A stretch of DNA of 11,228 bases. It comes from Prevotellaceae bacterium (lineage in GTDB: Bacteria; Bacteroidota; Bacteroidia; Bacteroidales; UBA932). The stretch is taken from contig JAISSE010000071.1 in assembly GCA_031273285.1 (NCBI GenBank), positions 1 to 11,228 on the forward strand. Direction: 5' to 3'. Below, piece after piece: positions 1 to 6,052 of this stretch (position 1 is the stretch's first letter; every line of letters starts with the position of its first letter). The notes under the pieces were generated by a model, which was not told where the DNA came from, did no database searches, and was given only the letters and a program-made list of their open reading frames with translations. Both the position numbers and the translations under genes were made by a program.

Positions 1-1500
1 GGAGCGAATGTGAACGCCACGCTGGAGAACGGTTTTACGGTGCTGATGTTTGCATCCCGGAATGGTTACACCGAAACGGTAAAGCTCCTGCTGGCGAAAG
101 GAGCGGATGTGAACGCCACGGAAGAGAATGACACTACGGCGCTGATGTTTGCATCCGCGGATGGTCATACCGAAACGGTAAAAATCTTACTGGAGAAAAA
201 AGCGAACGTGAACGCCGCGGACAGTGACGGCATGACGGCGCTGGAGTTTGCGTCCGCTAACGGTCATTCCGAAACAGTAAGGATATTGCTGGAGAAAGGA
301 GCGGATATAAATGCCGCGAACAATTCCGGCATGACGGCGCTGATGAAGGCTTCCATAGCAGGGCATACCGAAACGGCAAAGATATTGCTGGAGAAGGGAG
401 CGGATGTGAACTACTCGGAAGATAACGGCTTGACGGCACTGATCGCCGCATCCATATACGGTTACACCGAAACGGCAAAGACCCTGCTGGCGAACGGAGC
501 TGATATGAACGCCACGCTGAAGAACGGCTTGACTGCGTTGATGTCCGCATCCATATACGGTCGCACCGAAACGGTAAAGATGCTGTTGAAGAAAGGAGCG
601 GATGCGAACGCAAGGGACAGCGCCGGACGGACGGCGCTGATGTCGGCATCCGAGAAGGGGCACTCCGAAACGGTAAAGATTCTGCTGGCGAAGGGAGCGA
701 ATGTAAGCGTCGTGGACAATGACTGCCCGACGGAGCTGATGTCCGAACCCGCCGAGGGACATGCCGAACCGGTGAAAATCATGCTGACGAAAGGAGCACA
801 TGTAAATGCCGCGGACAATGACGGTCTGACGGCGCTGATGCTTGCAGCCGCCGAGGGTCATGCCGAAACGGTACAGATATTGCTGGCGAAAAAAGCTGAT
901 GTGAACGCCGCGGACAATGACGGCTCGACGGCGCTGATATTCGCATCCGAGAACGATCATCCAGAAACGGTAATGATATTGCTGGCGAAAAAAGCAGATG
1001 TAAACGCCGCGGACAATGACGGTCGAACGGCACTGATGAAGGCGTCCACGAACGGTCATTCCGAAACGGTAAGGATATTGTCGGAAAAAAAAGCCGATGT
1101 GAACGCCGCCGACAATGCCGGCTGGACGGCGCTGATATCCGCAGCCTTATTCAATCACACCGAAACGGTAAAGATTTTACTGGCGAAAGGAGCGAATATT
1201 AACGCCACGTCGAAGGATGGCTTGTCGGCGCTGAGGTCTGCCTCCTGGTTCGGTTACACTGAAACGGTAAAGCTCCTTCTGGCGAACGGAGCGCATGTAA
1301 ACGCCACGTCGAAGAACGGCATGACGGCGCTGATGTCCGCAGCCACCGAAGGGCAGACCGAAACGGTAAAGATATTGCTGGAGAAAGGAGCGAATGTGAA
1401 CGCCACCGACAGTAAGGGCAAGACGGCGTTGATGTCCGCAGCCGAGAACGGTTACACCGAAACGGTAAAGATACTGGAAGAACATATTGCGAAAAATTGA
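1..1500 (+). CDS. Ankyrin-repeat protein, 5' end missing
   Basis: The frame is open from base 1 with no stop, so the GTG at 10 is probably an internal valine codon and the true start lies left of the window. From position 13 to 1497 the protein is exactly 15 ankyrin repeats of 33 residues, with no linker. The consensus is close to N-A-x-x-x-x-G-x-T-A-L-M-x-A-S-x-x-G-H-T-E-T-V-K-I-L-L-x-K-G-A-D-V, where T-A-L-M replaces the eukaryotic T-P-L-H. Ankyrin stacks are protein-binding scaffolds; no enzymatic domain is visible, so the partner is unknown. Repeat 8 (706-804) is the most divergent: it has Cys for the loop Gly, Glu for the Ala of TALM, and Pro in the second helix. The last repeat breaks from consensus after the second helix and acts as a short C-cap. 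The TGA stop falls inside an AAAATTG heptamer array. Without the N-terminus I cannot say whether the protein is exported. The neighbouring operon is convergent, so it gives no clue to function. Confidence 0.93.
   Translation, partial: GANVNATLENGFTVLMFASRNGYTETVKLLLAKGADVNATEENDTTALMFASADGHTETVKILLEKKANVNAADSDGMTALEFASANGHSETVRILLEKGADINAANNSGMTALMKASIAGHTETAKILLEKGADVNYSEDNGLTALIAASIYGYTETAKTLLANGADMNATLKNGLTALMSASIYGRTETVKMLLKKGADANARDSAGRTALMSASEKGHSETVKILLAKGANVSVVDNDCPTELMSEPAEGHAEPVKIMLTKGAHVNAADNDGLTALMLAAAEGHAETVQILLAKKADVNAADNDGSTALIFASENDHPETVMILLAKKADVNAADNDGRTALMKASTNGHSETVRILSEKKADVNAADNAGWTALISAALFNHTETVKILLAKGANINATSKDGLSALRSASWFGYTETVKLLLANGAHVNATSKNGMTALMSAATEGQTETVKILLEKGANVNATDSKGKTALMSAAENGYTETVKILEEHIAKN
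13..1497 (+). repeat. Fifteen tandem 99-bp ankyrin-coding units
   Basis: The DNA repeats with a 99-bp period starting at 13, 112, 211 and so on to 1399. The segment encoding TETVKILL stays nearly identical at nucleotide level across most units (ccgaaacggtaaagat and close variants). The first seven residues of each unit fall into two classes: an NAADNDG-like class concentrated in units 9-12 (also unit 3) and an NAT class in units 1, 2, 6 and 13-15. This clustering suggests expansion by duplication of neighbouring units. Confidence 0.9.
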
Positions 1501-1532
1501 AAATTGAAAATTGAAAATTGAAAATGCAGGAC
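1495..1532 (+). repeat. Left terminal inverted repeat with AAAATTG heptamers
   Basis: Tandem AAAATTG units end in AAAATGCAGGAC. The ankyrin stop codon (1498-1500) is the first TGA of the array. Further TGA triplets at 1505, 1512 and 1519 put a stop in all three frames for a ribosome reading rightward. Confidence 0.9.
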
Positions 1533-1594
1533 AACGTATTGCGGTTGCGCGACGGGTTCTTAGGCATTGTACAAAAATAAACGATACATTTATT

Positions 1595-1763
1595 CACATT
1601 CCGTCCCTGACGGGACGGTTAATCGTGGTGGGTGATATTCCATTCTACCAACATTCCGTCCCTGACGGGACGGGCAATGCCGCGACCATGTCCCGTCAGG
1701 GACAGAATGTCGGTAGAAAACAACATCAGTCACAAACGACCGTCCCGTCAGGGACGGAATGTG
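1595..1763. repeat. Four REP-like hairpin copies, two forward and two inverted
   Basis: The 23-bp core starts with ACATTC and contains the hairpin CCGTCCCTGACGGGACGG (7-bp stem, TGAC loop). Copies lie at 1596-1618 (+), 1651-1673 (+), 1688-1710 (-) and 1740-1762 (-). Copies 1 and 4 are identical over 25 bp (1595-1619 and 1739-1763). Copy 3 has lost the outer G-C pairs of the stem but keeps a 6-bp stem because both sides changed together. Short inverted hairpins of this kind are typical of REP-type dispersed elements; membership of a named family is not claimed. Confidence 0.88.
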
Positions 1764-1864
1764 TTTGTTTTTCCGCTAATGTATCGTTTATTTGTGAACA
1801 AATCCTTAGGCGTAATACAAAGCATGATTTAAACGTCCTGTAAAAATTAGCGTCAGCTGACACT

Positions 1865-1902
1865 GTCCGGCATTTTCAATTTTCAATTTTCAATTTTCAA
1901 TT
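1865..1902 (-). repeat. Right terminal inverted repeat with AAAATTG heptamers
   Basis: This is the inverted copy of 1495-1532 with one mismatch. It abuts the TAA stop (1903-1901) of the flippase gene. On the minus strand TGA triplets recur every 7 bases, so leftward readers also meet stops in all three frames. Confidence 0.9.
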
Positions 1903-3361
1903 AAACCGACTTTCTCTCTTTTTTCACGACGAAGAAAGCGAACAGAAGCAGCAATATCGTGTTCAGGGTCAGGTTGAGCGCGACGGAAGAAGTTTTCATG
2001 ATTCTGCTTGCGAAGAACAGCGCTATTCCCGCGGTCAGGTATAATATTATCGACGTCCACCGGTACGGTATTTTGTAGTATCGTTTGGACAGTTGCCAGC
2101 TGAGCAGAATCATGACCGCATAACTTGCGACATGTCCCCATGCTGCCGCCATATAGCTGTATTTAGGCATGAACAGGACGTTTATGACAACGGCAGTCAG
2201 CAGTCCCGCGAAAGTTACCGCTATTGCCATTCCCGTTTTGGACGCAAGTTTATACCACATCGAGACATTCTGGTTGATTCCCGAAAGCATGTAGGCAAAA
2301 AGCATCACCGGCAGGACAATCATCCCCGAACGGAAATTTTTTCCCAGAATGTATTGCAGTATGTCGGAATAGAAATTTATTGCCAGAAATATGAAGACGC
2401 AGAACACCGTGAAATATTTCATCACTTTCGCATAAACGGGTTTTATGTCCGATTTCGACGCTTCCGCAAAGAAATACGGTTCGGCGGCATAGCGGAACAT
2501 CTGCACAAACAGCGACATTATCACCGCAAGTTTTGCCGCCGCGCCGAATATCCCCAGCTGCTCCTCCCAGGTCGTGCCGTTTTCGGGCGCAAGATACCGG
2601 AAAAGAAACCTGTCGATAAAATCATTCAGCGTACCCTGAAGTCCGGCGAGCATCAGCGGCAGCGAATATATGACAATCACTTTCAGATAGGGAAGATGGA
2701 TTCCGTATTTTGTGCGGATTATTTCCGGCGCAAAGAGCAGCAGCGACACCACGCAGCTGCAAAATACCGCGGCAAGGATATATATGTATGAGGCTTCGGG
2801 TGTGAAAAAATTCAGCAGCGCCGATTGCGGACGTGCGGCAAAATATTTCGGCAGCAGATACAGAAACAGGAGATTGAAAAACACTTCCGACAATATTTTG
2901 ACCGAACGGTACGCGGCAAATTTCAGGGCTTTGCGTTCGTATCGCAGCCGTGCGAAAAAGACGGACGTAAAAGCGTCGATTGCAAGAATCCCCGCCGCAT
3001 ATACCACCGCGACGGGATAATAATTTCTTCCCGAAGCTATCCGCTCCGAAAATATCAGGCACAGGAAAAAAAATACCGAAGACACAATCAGCAGAAAAGT
3101 CGAAACGGTGGAAAAGACTTTGCCCGAATCGTATCCGTCGCGTGAAGCAAAACGGAAAAAACCCGTCTCCATGCCGAACACAAGCACAACCTGAATAAAT
3201 GCCAGATATGCGAATATTTCCGTATAAATACCGTAATCACCTTCGCTCAACAGCCGCGTATATACCGGCAGAAGAAAAAAATTCAGCGTGCGTGCGAGAA
3301 TCGAACTCATCCCGTAGATGCCGGTATCCTTTGCAAGCCGTTTGAGTACGTCCTTTTTCAT
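1901..3361 (-). CDS. Polysaccharide flippase, Wzx/MATE-like (MOP superfamily)
   Basis: This 486-residue, very hydrophobic protein should sit in the inner membrane with about 12-14 helices. It opens with the charged start and segment typical of Wzx-like proteins (KDTGIYGMSSILARTLNFFL, residues 11-30, then LPVYTRLLSEGDYGIYTEIF). Many helices follow, such as 52-65, 87-105, 193-212, 225-245, 315-330, 346-360, 376-396, 436-451 and 463-479. Related proteins move undecaprenyl-linked glycans to the periplasmic face; the substrate here is unknown. The start ATG (3361-3359) overlaps the TGA of the upstream glycosyltransferase as ATGA, which implies translational coupling and a shared glycan pathway. 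The length is normal for the family. The TAA stop is immediately beside the right inverted repeat of the large palindrome. A lipid-linked oligosaccharide exporter of another MOP family is the main alternative. Confidence 0.88.
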   Translation of the reverse strand: MKKDVLKRLAKDTGIYGMSSILARTLNFFLLPVYTRLLSEGDYGIYTEIFAYLAFIQVVLVFGMETGFFRFASRDGYDSGKVFSTVSTFLLIVSSVFFFLCLIFSERIASGRNYYPVAVVYAAGILAIDAFTSVFFARLRYERKALKFAAYRSVKILSEVFFNLLFLYLLPKYFAARPQSALLNFFTPEASYIYILAAVFCSCVVSLLLFAPEIIRTKYGIHLPYLKVIVIYSLPLMLAGLQGTLNDFIDRFLFRYLAPENGTTWEEQLGIFGAAAKLAVIMSLFVQMFRYAAEPYFFAEASKSDIKPVYAKVMKYFTVFCVFIFLAINFYSDILQYILGKNFRSGMIVLPVMLFAYMLSGINQNVSMWYKLASKTGMAIAVTFAGLLTAVVINVLFMPKYSYMAAAWGHVASYAVMILLSWQLSKRYYKIPYRWTSIILYLTAGIALFFASRIMKTSSVALNLTLNTILLLLFAFFVVKKERKSV

Positions 3362-4503
3362 TGATACTTGATTGCTTTCCGATGTTTAATCAGCAGAAAA
3401 ATGTAGAGATACACAAAAATGAAATAAAAATCCCGGACAAGAGTGGCGAACACCATTTTCTTTTCACCCAGGGCTTTCTGTGTCGAGTTGAATACAAATA
3501 TCTGGACTGTCAGCCGCGTCAAAAATATCCCCGCCACCGAAGTCCACATCCATATCACGTCGGCGGACAAGACTGCCGCGGCGATGCAGGCGGGATAGAA
3601 CAGGGCGCGGGAAACAATCTCCGGCAGTCTGAGATGCCGGGTGCCTTTGCGAAACAGTCGTCGGGTAAACAGTTCTCCGGAACATTCCCTGCACCGGTCG
3701 CCGAACGAAACGGTCTTTTCCGATTCGACGATTGCGTCGGGCAGCAAAACGACGGCGGTATTGTTTCCGTTCATCACCGAATTGAAAAATACCCGCTCCA
3801 CTTTTTCGGGTTTCCTCAGCAGGGGATTGAATCCTTTATTGAAAAACAGTTCCTTCCGGAAAGCGGTATTCCCGCCGGCAGCGGTGTACGGTTTTCCGTT
3901 CAGGGCATATCCGAGTTCGAACAGAGCGTCGAAGTAATTCGCTATTCTGCCGGACATACCGACGGCTGTGCAGCGCGTGTAGGCTGTAACAATGTCGCGG
4001 TCAAAACCGAATGAAAGGGAATGAAGCCAGTTCGCCGACGGTCGGCAATTGACGTCCGTTACCGCCAGCCGGTCATATTTTGCCGCCTTAATCCCGACGC
4101 CCAAGACTACGGACTGCCCGTGAACGTGGCTGTTCGAGACTAAATTTCTTACCTGCAAATGCGGATACCGCGCCTGTGCCGACTTCAACACTTCGTCGGT
4201 ATTATCCGTCGAATTGTCGTTTACCACGATTATCTCATATTCGGGATAGTTCTGTTCCGAAATCAGGGGTAGAAATTTCGACAGATTCTCGTCCTCGTTT
4301 TTCACACAGACTATTACTGATACGGGTTCGTCCGCATGGCTTGAAGCGTATTTCCCGGTTTTCAGTCCGACCCTGCGAAAGACAAATATATAATAGTACA
4401 TCTGAATCAAAAAAGAAACAGACACAACCGCCGAAACCGTCCACAACACGAAGTTTTGTGCGTTCCAAAAATCAAAATTTTCCAAAATCAAAATCAAAAT
4501 CAA
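3358..4503 (-). CDS. Membrane glycosyltransferase, GT2 family, with altered catalytic motifs
   Basis: The layout is an N-terminal membrane helix (about residues 17-42), a GT-A domain (60-290) and C-terminal hydrophobic segments (about 298-320, 320-340 and 352-373). The nucleotide-binding part is recognisable: PVSVIVCVKNEDENL (60-74) and EIIVVNDNSTDNTDEVL (90-106). Later motifs drift from what I know of the Bacteroidetes family: TDVNC (149-153) where TDADC is usual, GGNTAF (210-215) for GRNLAY, KVERVFFN (234-241) where an SGDDDLF-type acidic motif is expected, and GTRH (287-290) for a QK-R-RH motif. It could be inactive or have an unusual donor. The frame opens at TTG 4503 right after a stop, and no ATG appears before residue 35, inside the membrane helix. 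A promoter about 30 bases upstream supports a TTG start at 4503, 4497, 4491 or 4485. It is first in an operon with the flippase. Confidence 0.85.
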   Translation of the reverse strand: MILILILENFDFWNAQNFVLWTVSAVVSVSFLIQMYYYIFVFRRVGLKTGKYASSHADEPVSVIVCVKNEDENLSKFLPLISEQNYPEYEIIVVNDNSTDNTDEVLKSAQARYPHLQVRNLVSNSHVHGQSVVLGVGIKAAKYDRLAVTDVNCRPSANWLHSLSFGFDRDIVTAYTRCTAVGMSGRIANYFDALFELGYALNGKPYTAAGGNTAFRKELFFNKGFNPLLRKPEKVERVFFNSVMNGNNTAVVLLPDAIVESEKTVSFGDRCRECSGELFTRRLFRKGTRHLRLPEIVSRALFYPACIAAAVLSADVIWMWTSVAGIFLTRLTVQIFVFNSTQKALGEKKMVFATLVRDFYFIFVYLYIFLLIKHRKAIKYQ

Positions 4504-4586
4504 TTATAAATTACAAATTACGATTCCGGTTGCAAAGGTAACGACTTTTTCGAAAATCAATTAAAAATTACGAATTACAAATTACG
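4502..4586. repeat. AATTNNN heptamer arrays flanking the promoter
   Basis: Two short arrays with a 7-base period sit on either side of the promoter. Positions 4502-4522 read AATTATA, AATTACA, AATTACG. Positions 4559-4586 read AATTAAA, AATTACG, AATTACA, AATTACG. The first adjoins a hexamer run of AAAATC at 4484-4500 that encodes the N-terminus of the glycosyltransferase. Confidence 0.8.
4533..4540 (-). promoter_or_regulatory. Bacteroides-type -7 box (TACCTTTG) for the glycosyltransferase-flippase operon
   Basis: On the minus strand TACCTTTG matches TAnnTTTG exactly and is followed by GCAACCGGAA. A TTG lies 17 bases upstream (+ strand 4558-4560), slightly closer than the usual 19-21 for the -33 element. 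Transcription would begin near 4525, leaving a leader of only about 20-40 nt before the candidate TTG starts. Confidence 0.6.
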
Positions 4587-4594
4587 GCTTTCAG

Positions 4595-4693
4595 CGGCAC
4601 GCAGATGACGCAGATTTAATGGATTTTCGCAGATTCTAAATTACGGTTTTCATCCGCGTGCCGGTGAAATGCGTGCCGGTGAAAACCGTAATT
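4595..4693. repeat. Nested inverted and direct repeats (small fold-back element)
   Basis: Outer arms CGGCACGCAGATG (4595-4607) and CATCCGCGTGCCG (4651-4663) are inverted with one mismatch. Between them CGCAGAT occurs three times (4601-4607, 4609-4615, 4628-4634), resembling the CGCAGATnACGCAGAT type of dispersed intergenic repeat that I recall from Bacteroidetes genomes. A second inverted pair, AATTACGGTTTTCA (4639-4652) and TGAAAACCGTAATT (4680-4693), is exact over 14 bp. It encloses a 14-bp direct duplication GCGTGCCGGTGAAA (4656-4669 and 4671-4684). No coding potential is seen in this spacer. Confidence 0.8.
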
Positions 4694-4715
4694 CGTGATT
4701 TCTAATTCGTAATTG
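4687..4715. repeat. Heptamer array just after the lysA stop
   Basis: On the + strand it reads CGTAATT, CGTGATT, TCTAATT, CGTAATT, then G; on the minus strand this is the AATTACG-type unit. It begins immediately past the lysA TAG (4719-4717), as other arrays in this window adjoin gene ends. Confidence 0.75.
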
Positions 4716-4716
4716 A

Positions 4717-5856
4717 CTAAAACACCGAGTCGGGTATTAAGCGCAGATTGTACTGCGACGCCATAACTTCGCCGTAGGCTCCCGCCGACCGCAGGGCGAT
4801 GAAATCGCCTCGCTTTGTTTCGGGCAGGGGAACGTCTTTGTCGAAGCAGTCGGACGATTCGCATATCGGACCCACCACGTCGTATATTTTTTCCGCGCCG
4901 TCGGACGAAAGATTTTCGATATGATGATGCGCGTGATAGAGAGCCGGTCGGATTAAATCGCTCATGCCGGCATCGACAATGACGAAATCCTTTGTTTTCC
5001 CTTCCTTGACATACAGCACGCGGGATATGAGCGACCCGCACTGCGCGACAATGGAGCGTCCGGGTTCGAAGTGCAGTTTCTGTCCCGGATAGAGTTTCAG
5101 ATTTTGTTCGAATACTGCAAAATAAGCCGCAAAATCGGGTATCGGATTCCTGTCGGGCGTCTGATAGTCTATTCCCAGTCCGCCGCCGACATTGATATGC
5201 GCGAGGTCGAAACCCTGTTCTTTAAACCACTGATTGAAACTGTTTACCCGCAGACACACTTCCGCAAAGACGCTCATGTCCGTTATCTGCGACCCGACAT
5301 GGAAATGCAGGGATATGAGATTCAGATTTTTCAGGACTTTCAGCTTCGCGATTACTTTGTCGAAATCCCAGGCGCTGATTCCGAATTTGTTTTCCTTTTT
5401 GCCTGTCGAAATGTATTCGTGCGTTTTTGCATCGACATCGGGATTTATGCGTATCGACACGTCGGCGGTTTTCCCCTTCGCTTCCGCCAGCCTGTTGATG
5501 TTCTCCATTTCGGGAATGGATTCGCAGTTGAAAGTGAAGATGCCGTTGTCAAGCCCGATGTTTATTTCGGCATCCGTTTTGCCCACTCCGGCAAATGTTA
5601 TCTGTCCCGGGTCGGCGCCGCATTCCAGAGAGCGCAGAATTTCATTTCCGCTGACACAGTCGGTGCCGAATCCCGCGGCAAAAATAATTTTCAGCAGTTT
5701 GGGATTGGCATTCGCCTTTGTCGCATAATGCAGAATATATCCTCTGCGATCCGCCTCTTTTTTTGCGGTTTCGACGGTCTGTCTCAATAAATCGAGGTCA
5801 TAATAATAGAATGGGGTTACAGTGTCCGCCCATTTTTCAATAACTGTTCTGTTCAT
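4717..5856 (-). CDS. lysA: Diaminopimelate decarboxylase
   Basis: This cytoplasmic PLP enzyme decarboxylates meso-2,6-diaminopimelate to L-lysine, the last step of the lysine pathway. The fold-type III layout is complete: an alanine-racemase-like barrel with the PLP lysine in HYATKANANPKLLKI (Lys47), HFHVGSQI (184-191), the phosphate-binding loop NVGGGLGID (222-230) and EPGRSIVAQCG (264-274). In the C-terminal beta domain, GPICESSDCF (329-338) carries the conserved active-site cysteine (Cys332) and RSAGAYGEVMAS (356-367) the substrate-side tyrosine. At 379 residues it is about normal. The ATG at 5856-5854 gives the right N-terminus (TPFYYYDLDLLR soon after) and is preceded by an AT-rich leader without a Shine-Dalgarno site. 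It is separated from the OstA operon upstream by a terminator, so it is probably transcribed alone. I found only a weak -7-like TAATTTTA close to the start. Confidence 0.96.
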   Translation of the reverse strand: MNRTVIEKWADTVTPFYYYDLDLLRQTVETAKKEADRRGYILHYATKANANPKLLKIIFAAGFGTDCVSGNEILRSLECGADPGQITFAGVGKTDAEINIGLDNGIFTFNCESIPEMENINRLAEAKGKTADVSIRINPDVDAKTHEYISTGKKENKFGISAWDFDKVIAKLKVLKNLNLISLHFHVGSQITDMSVFAEVCLRVNSFNQWFKEQGFDLAHINVGGGLGIDYQTPDRNPIPDFAAYFAVFEQNLKLYPGQKLHFEPGRSIVAQCGSLISRVLYVKEGKTKDFVIVDAGMSDLIRPALYHAHHHIENLSSDGAEKIYDVVGPICESSDCFDKDVPLPETKRGDFIALRSAGAYGEVMASQYNLRLIPDSVF

Positions 5857-5901
5857 TGCTGTTTACTTCTAAAATTATTTGTTTCTTAATCAGTATTTTG
5901 T

Positions 5902-5928
5902 AATTTTAATTTTCAATTATTAATTATT
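5902..5928. repeat. AATTNNN heptamer array upstream of lysA
   Basis: A hexameric AATTTT is followed by AATTTTC, AATTATT and AATTATT. The array lies in the lysA leader on the minus strand and just upstream of a -7-like box on the + strand. Confidence 0.65.
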
Positions 5929-5931
5929 TAC

Positions 5932-5939
5932 TATCTTTG
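5932..5939 (+). promoter_or_regulatory. Possible + strand -7 box (TATCTTTG)
   Basis: TATCTTTG matches TAnnTTTG exactly and is followed by GCATCCGGAA. The 4533-4540 promoter is followed by GCAACCGGAA, so the downstream contexts are also alike. No good -33 TTTG is present at the usual distance. It points away from lysA into a hairpin-rich stretch ending in a terminator. Confidence 0.45.
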
Positions 5940-5942
5940 CAT

Positions 5943-5989
5943 CCGGAACTCCCGTTCCGTTTTAACCGGAACTCCCGTTCCGTTTTTAA
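5943..5989. repeat. Tandem pair of 23/24-bp hairpin units
   Basis: Positions 5943-5965 and 5966-5989 are the same unit, CCGGAACTCCCGTTCCG followed by four or five T and AA. Each can form a stem of six pairs (CGGAAC with GTTCCG) around a TCCC loop on the + strand. The only difference is one extra T in the second copy. Confidence 0.85.
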
Positions 5990-6027
5990 TAAAAAAATCT
6001 GCAGCCTCATCGAGGCTGCTTTTTTTT
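5946..6027 (+). ncRNA. Candidate small RNA of about 80 nt
   Basis: On the + strand a -7-like box (5932-5939) is followed at the expected distance by two identical hairpins, an A-rich single-stranded stretch, and a strong terminator hairpin with eight T. There is no ORF of useful size. The RNA would end before the OstA stop codon, so it would not be strongly antisense to that gene. I do not recognise it as a known family. It may instead be only a bidirectional terminator next to a chance promoter-like sequence. Confidence 0.35.
6001..6027. terminator. Bidirectional intrinsic terminator
   Basis: GCAGCCTC (6001-6008) pairs perfectly with GAGGCTGC (6012-6019) around a 3-base loop. Eight T follow on the + strand, and on the minus strand AGA then seven T (5997-5991). 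It ends the OstA operon about 40 bases past its stop and isolates lysA; the longer T run serves + strand transcripts. Confidence 0.88.
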
Positions 6028-6052
6028 ACCCCCGTAATTGACTGCCTTTCGT

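Larger units (their letters stand above)
1495..1902. repeat. Large imperfect palindrome (fold-back or MITE-like element)
   Basis: The ends are 38-bp terminal inverted repeats (1495-1532 and 1865-1902) that match at 37 of 38 positions. Each has an outer AATTG, three AAAATTG heptamers, then AAAATGC(A/C)GGAC. Inside, a 16-bp exact inverted match lies at 1575-1590 and 1778-1793, and four copies of a hairpin motif are arranged two forward, two reverse about an axis near 1680. Sequence between the copies also matches across the axis, for example TTCTACC beside copies 2 and 3. The arms are therefore homologous over most of their length; the right arm carries about 35 extra bases including the palindrome GTCAGCTGAC at 1852-1861. 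No transposase or credible ORF is inside. I could not establish a target-site duplication. Confidence 0.85.

Noticed and set aside
187..1059. A 290-codon open frame antisense to the ankyrin gene
   Set aside because: Its translation is just the 99-bp repeat read backwards, full of Arg, Cys, His and Gln with no domain. The repeat period, a multiple of three, keeps stops out of the same frame in every unit.
1595..1763. CRISPR-like array (four repeats of about 23-25 bp with short gaps)
   Set aside because: Two copies are inverted relative to the others, the gaps are unequal and match each other across the axis, and no cas gene is present.
1511..1843. 110-codon ORF inside the palindrome
   Set aside because: It reads straight through the hairpins and inverted repeats, has no recognisable domain, and its start lies in the heptamer array.
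2093..2791. 232-codon + strand ORF opposite the flippase gene
   Set aside because: It is rich in His, Arg and Gln with no domain, and lies wholly within a well-supported membrane protein gene on the other strand.
5071..5790. 239-codon + strand ORF opposite lysA
   Set aside because: lysA is certain from its motifs; the reverse frame shows no family features.
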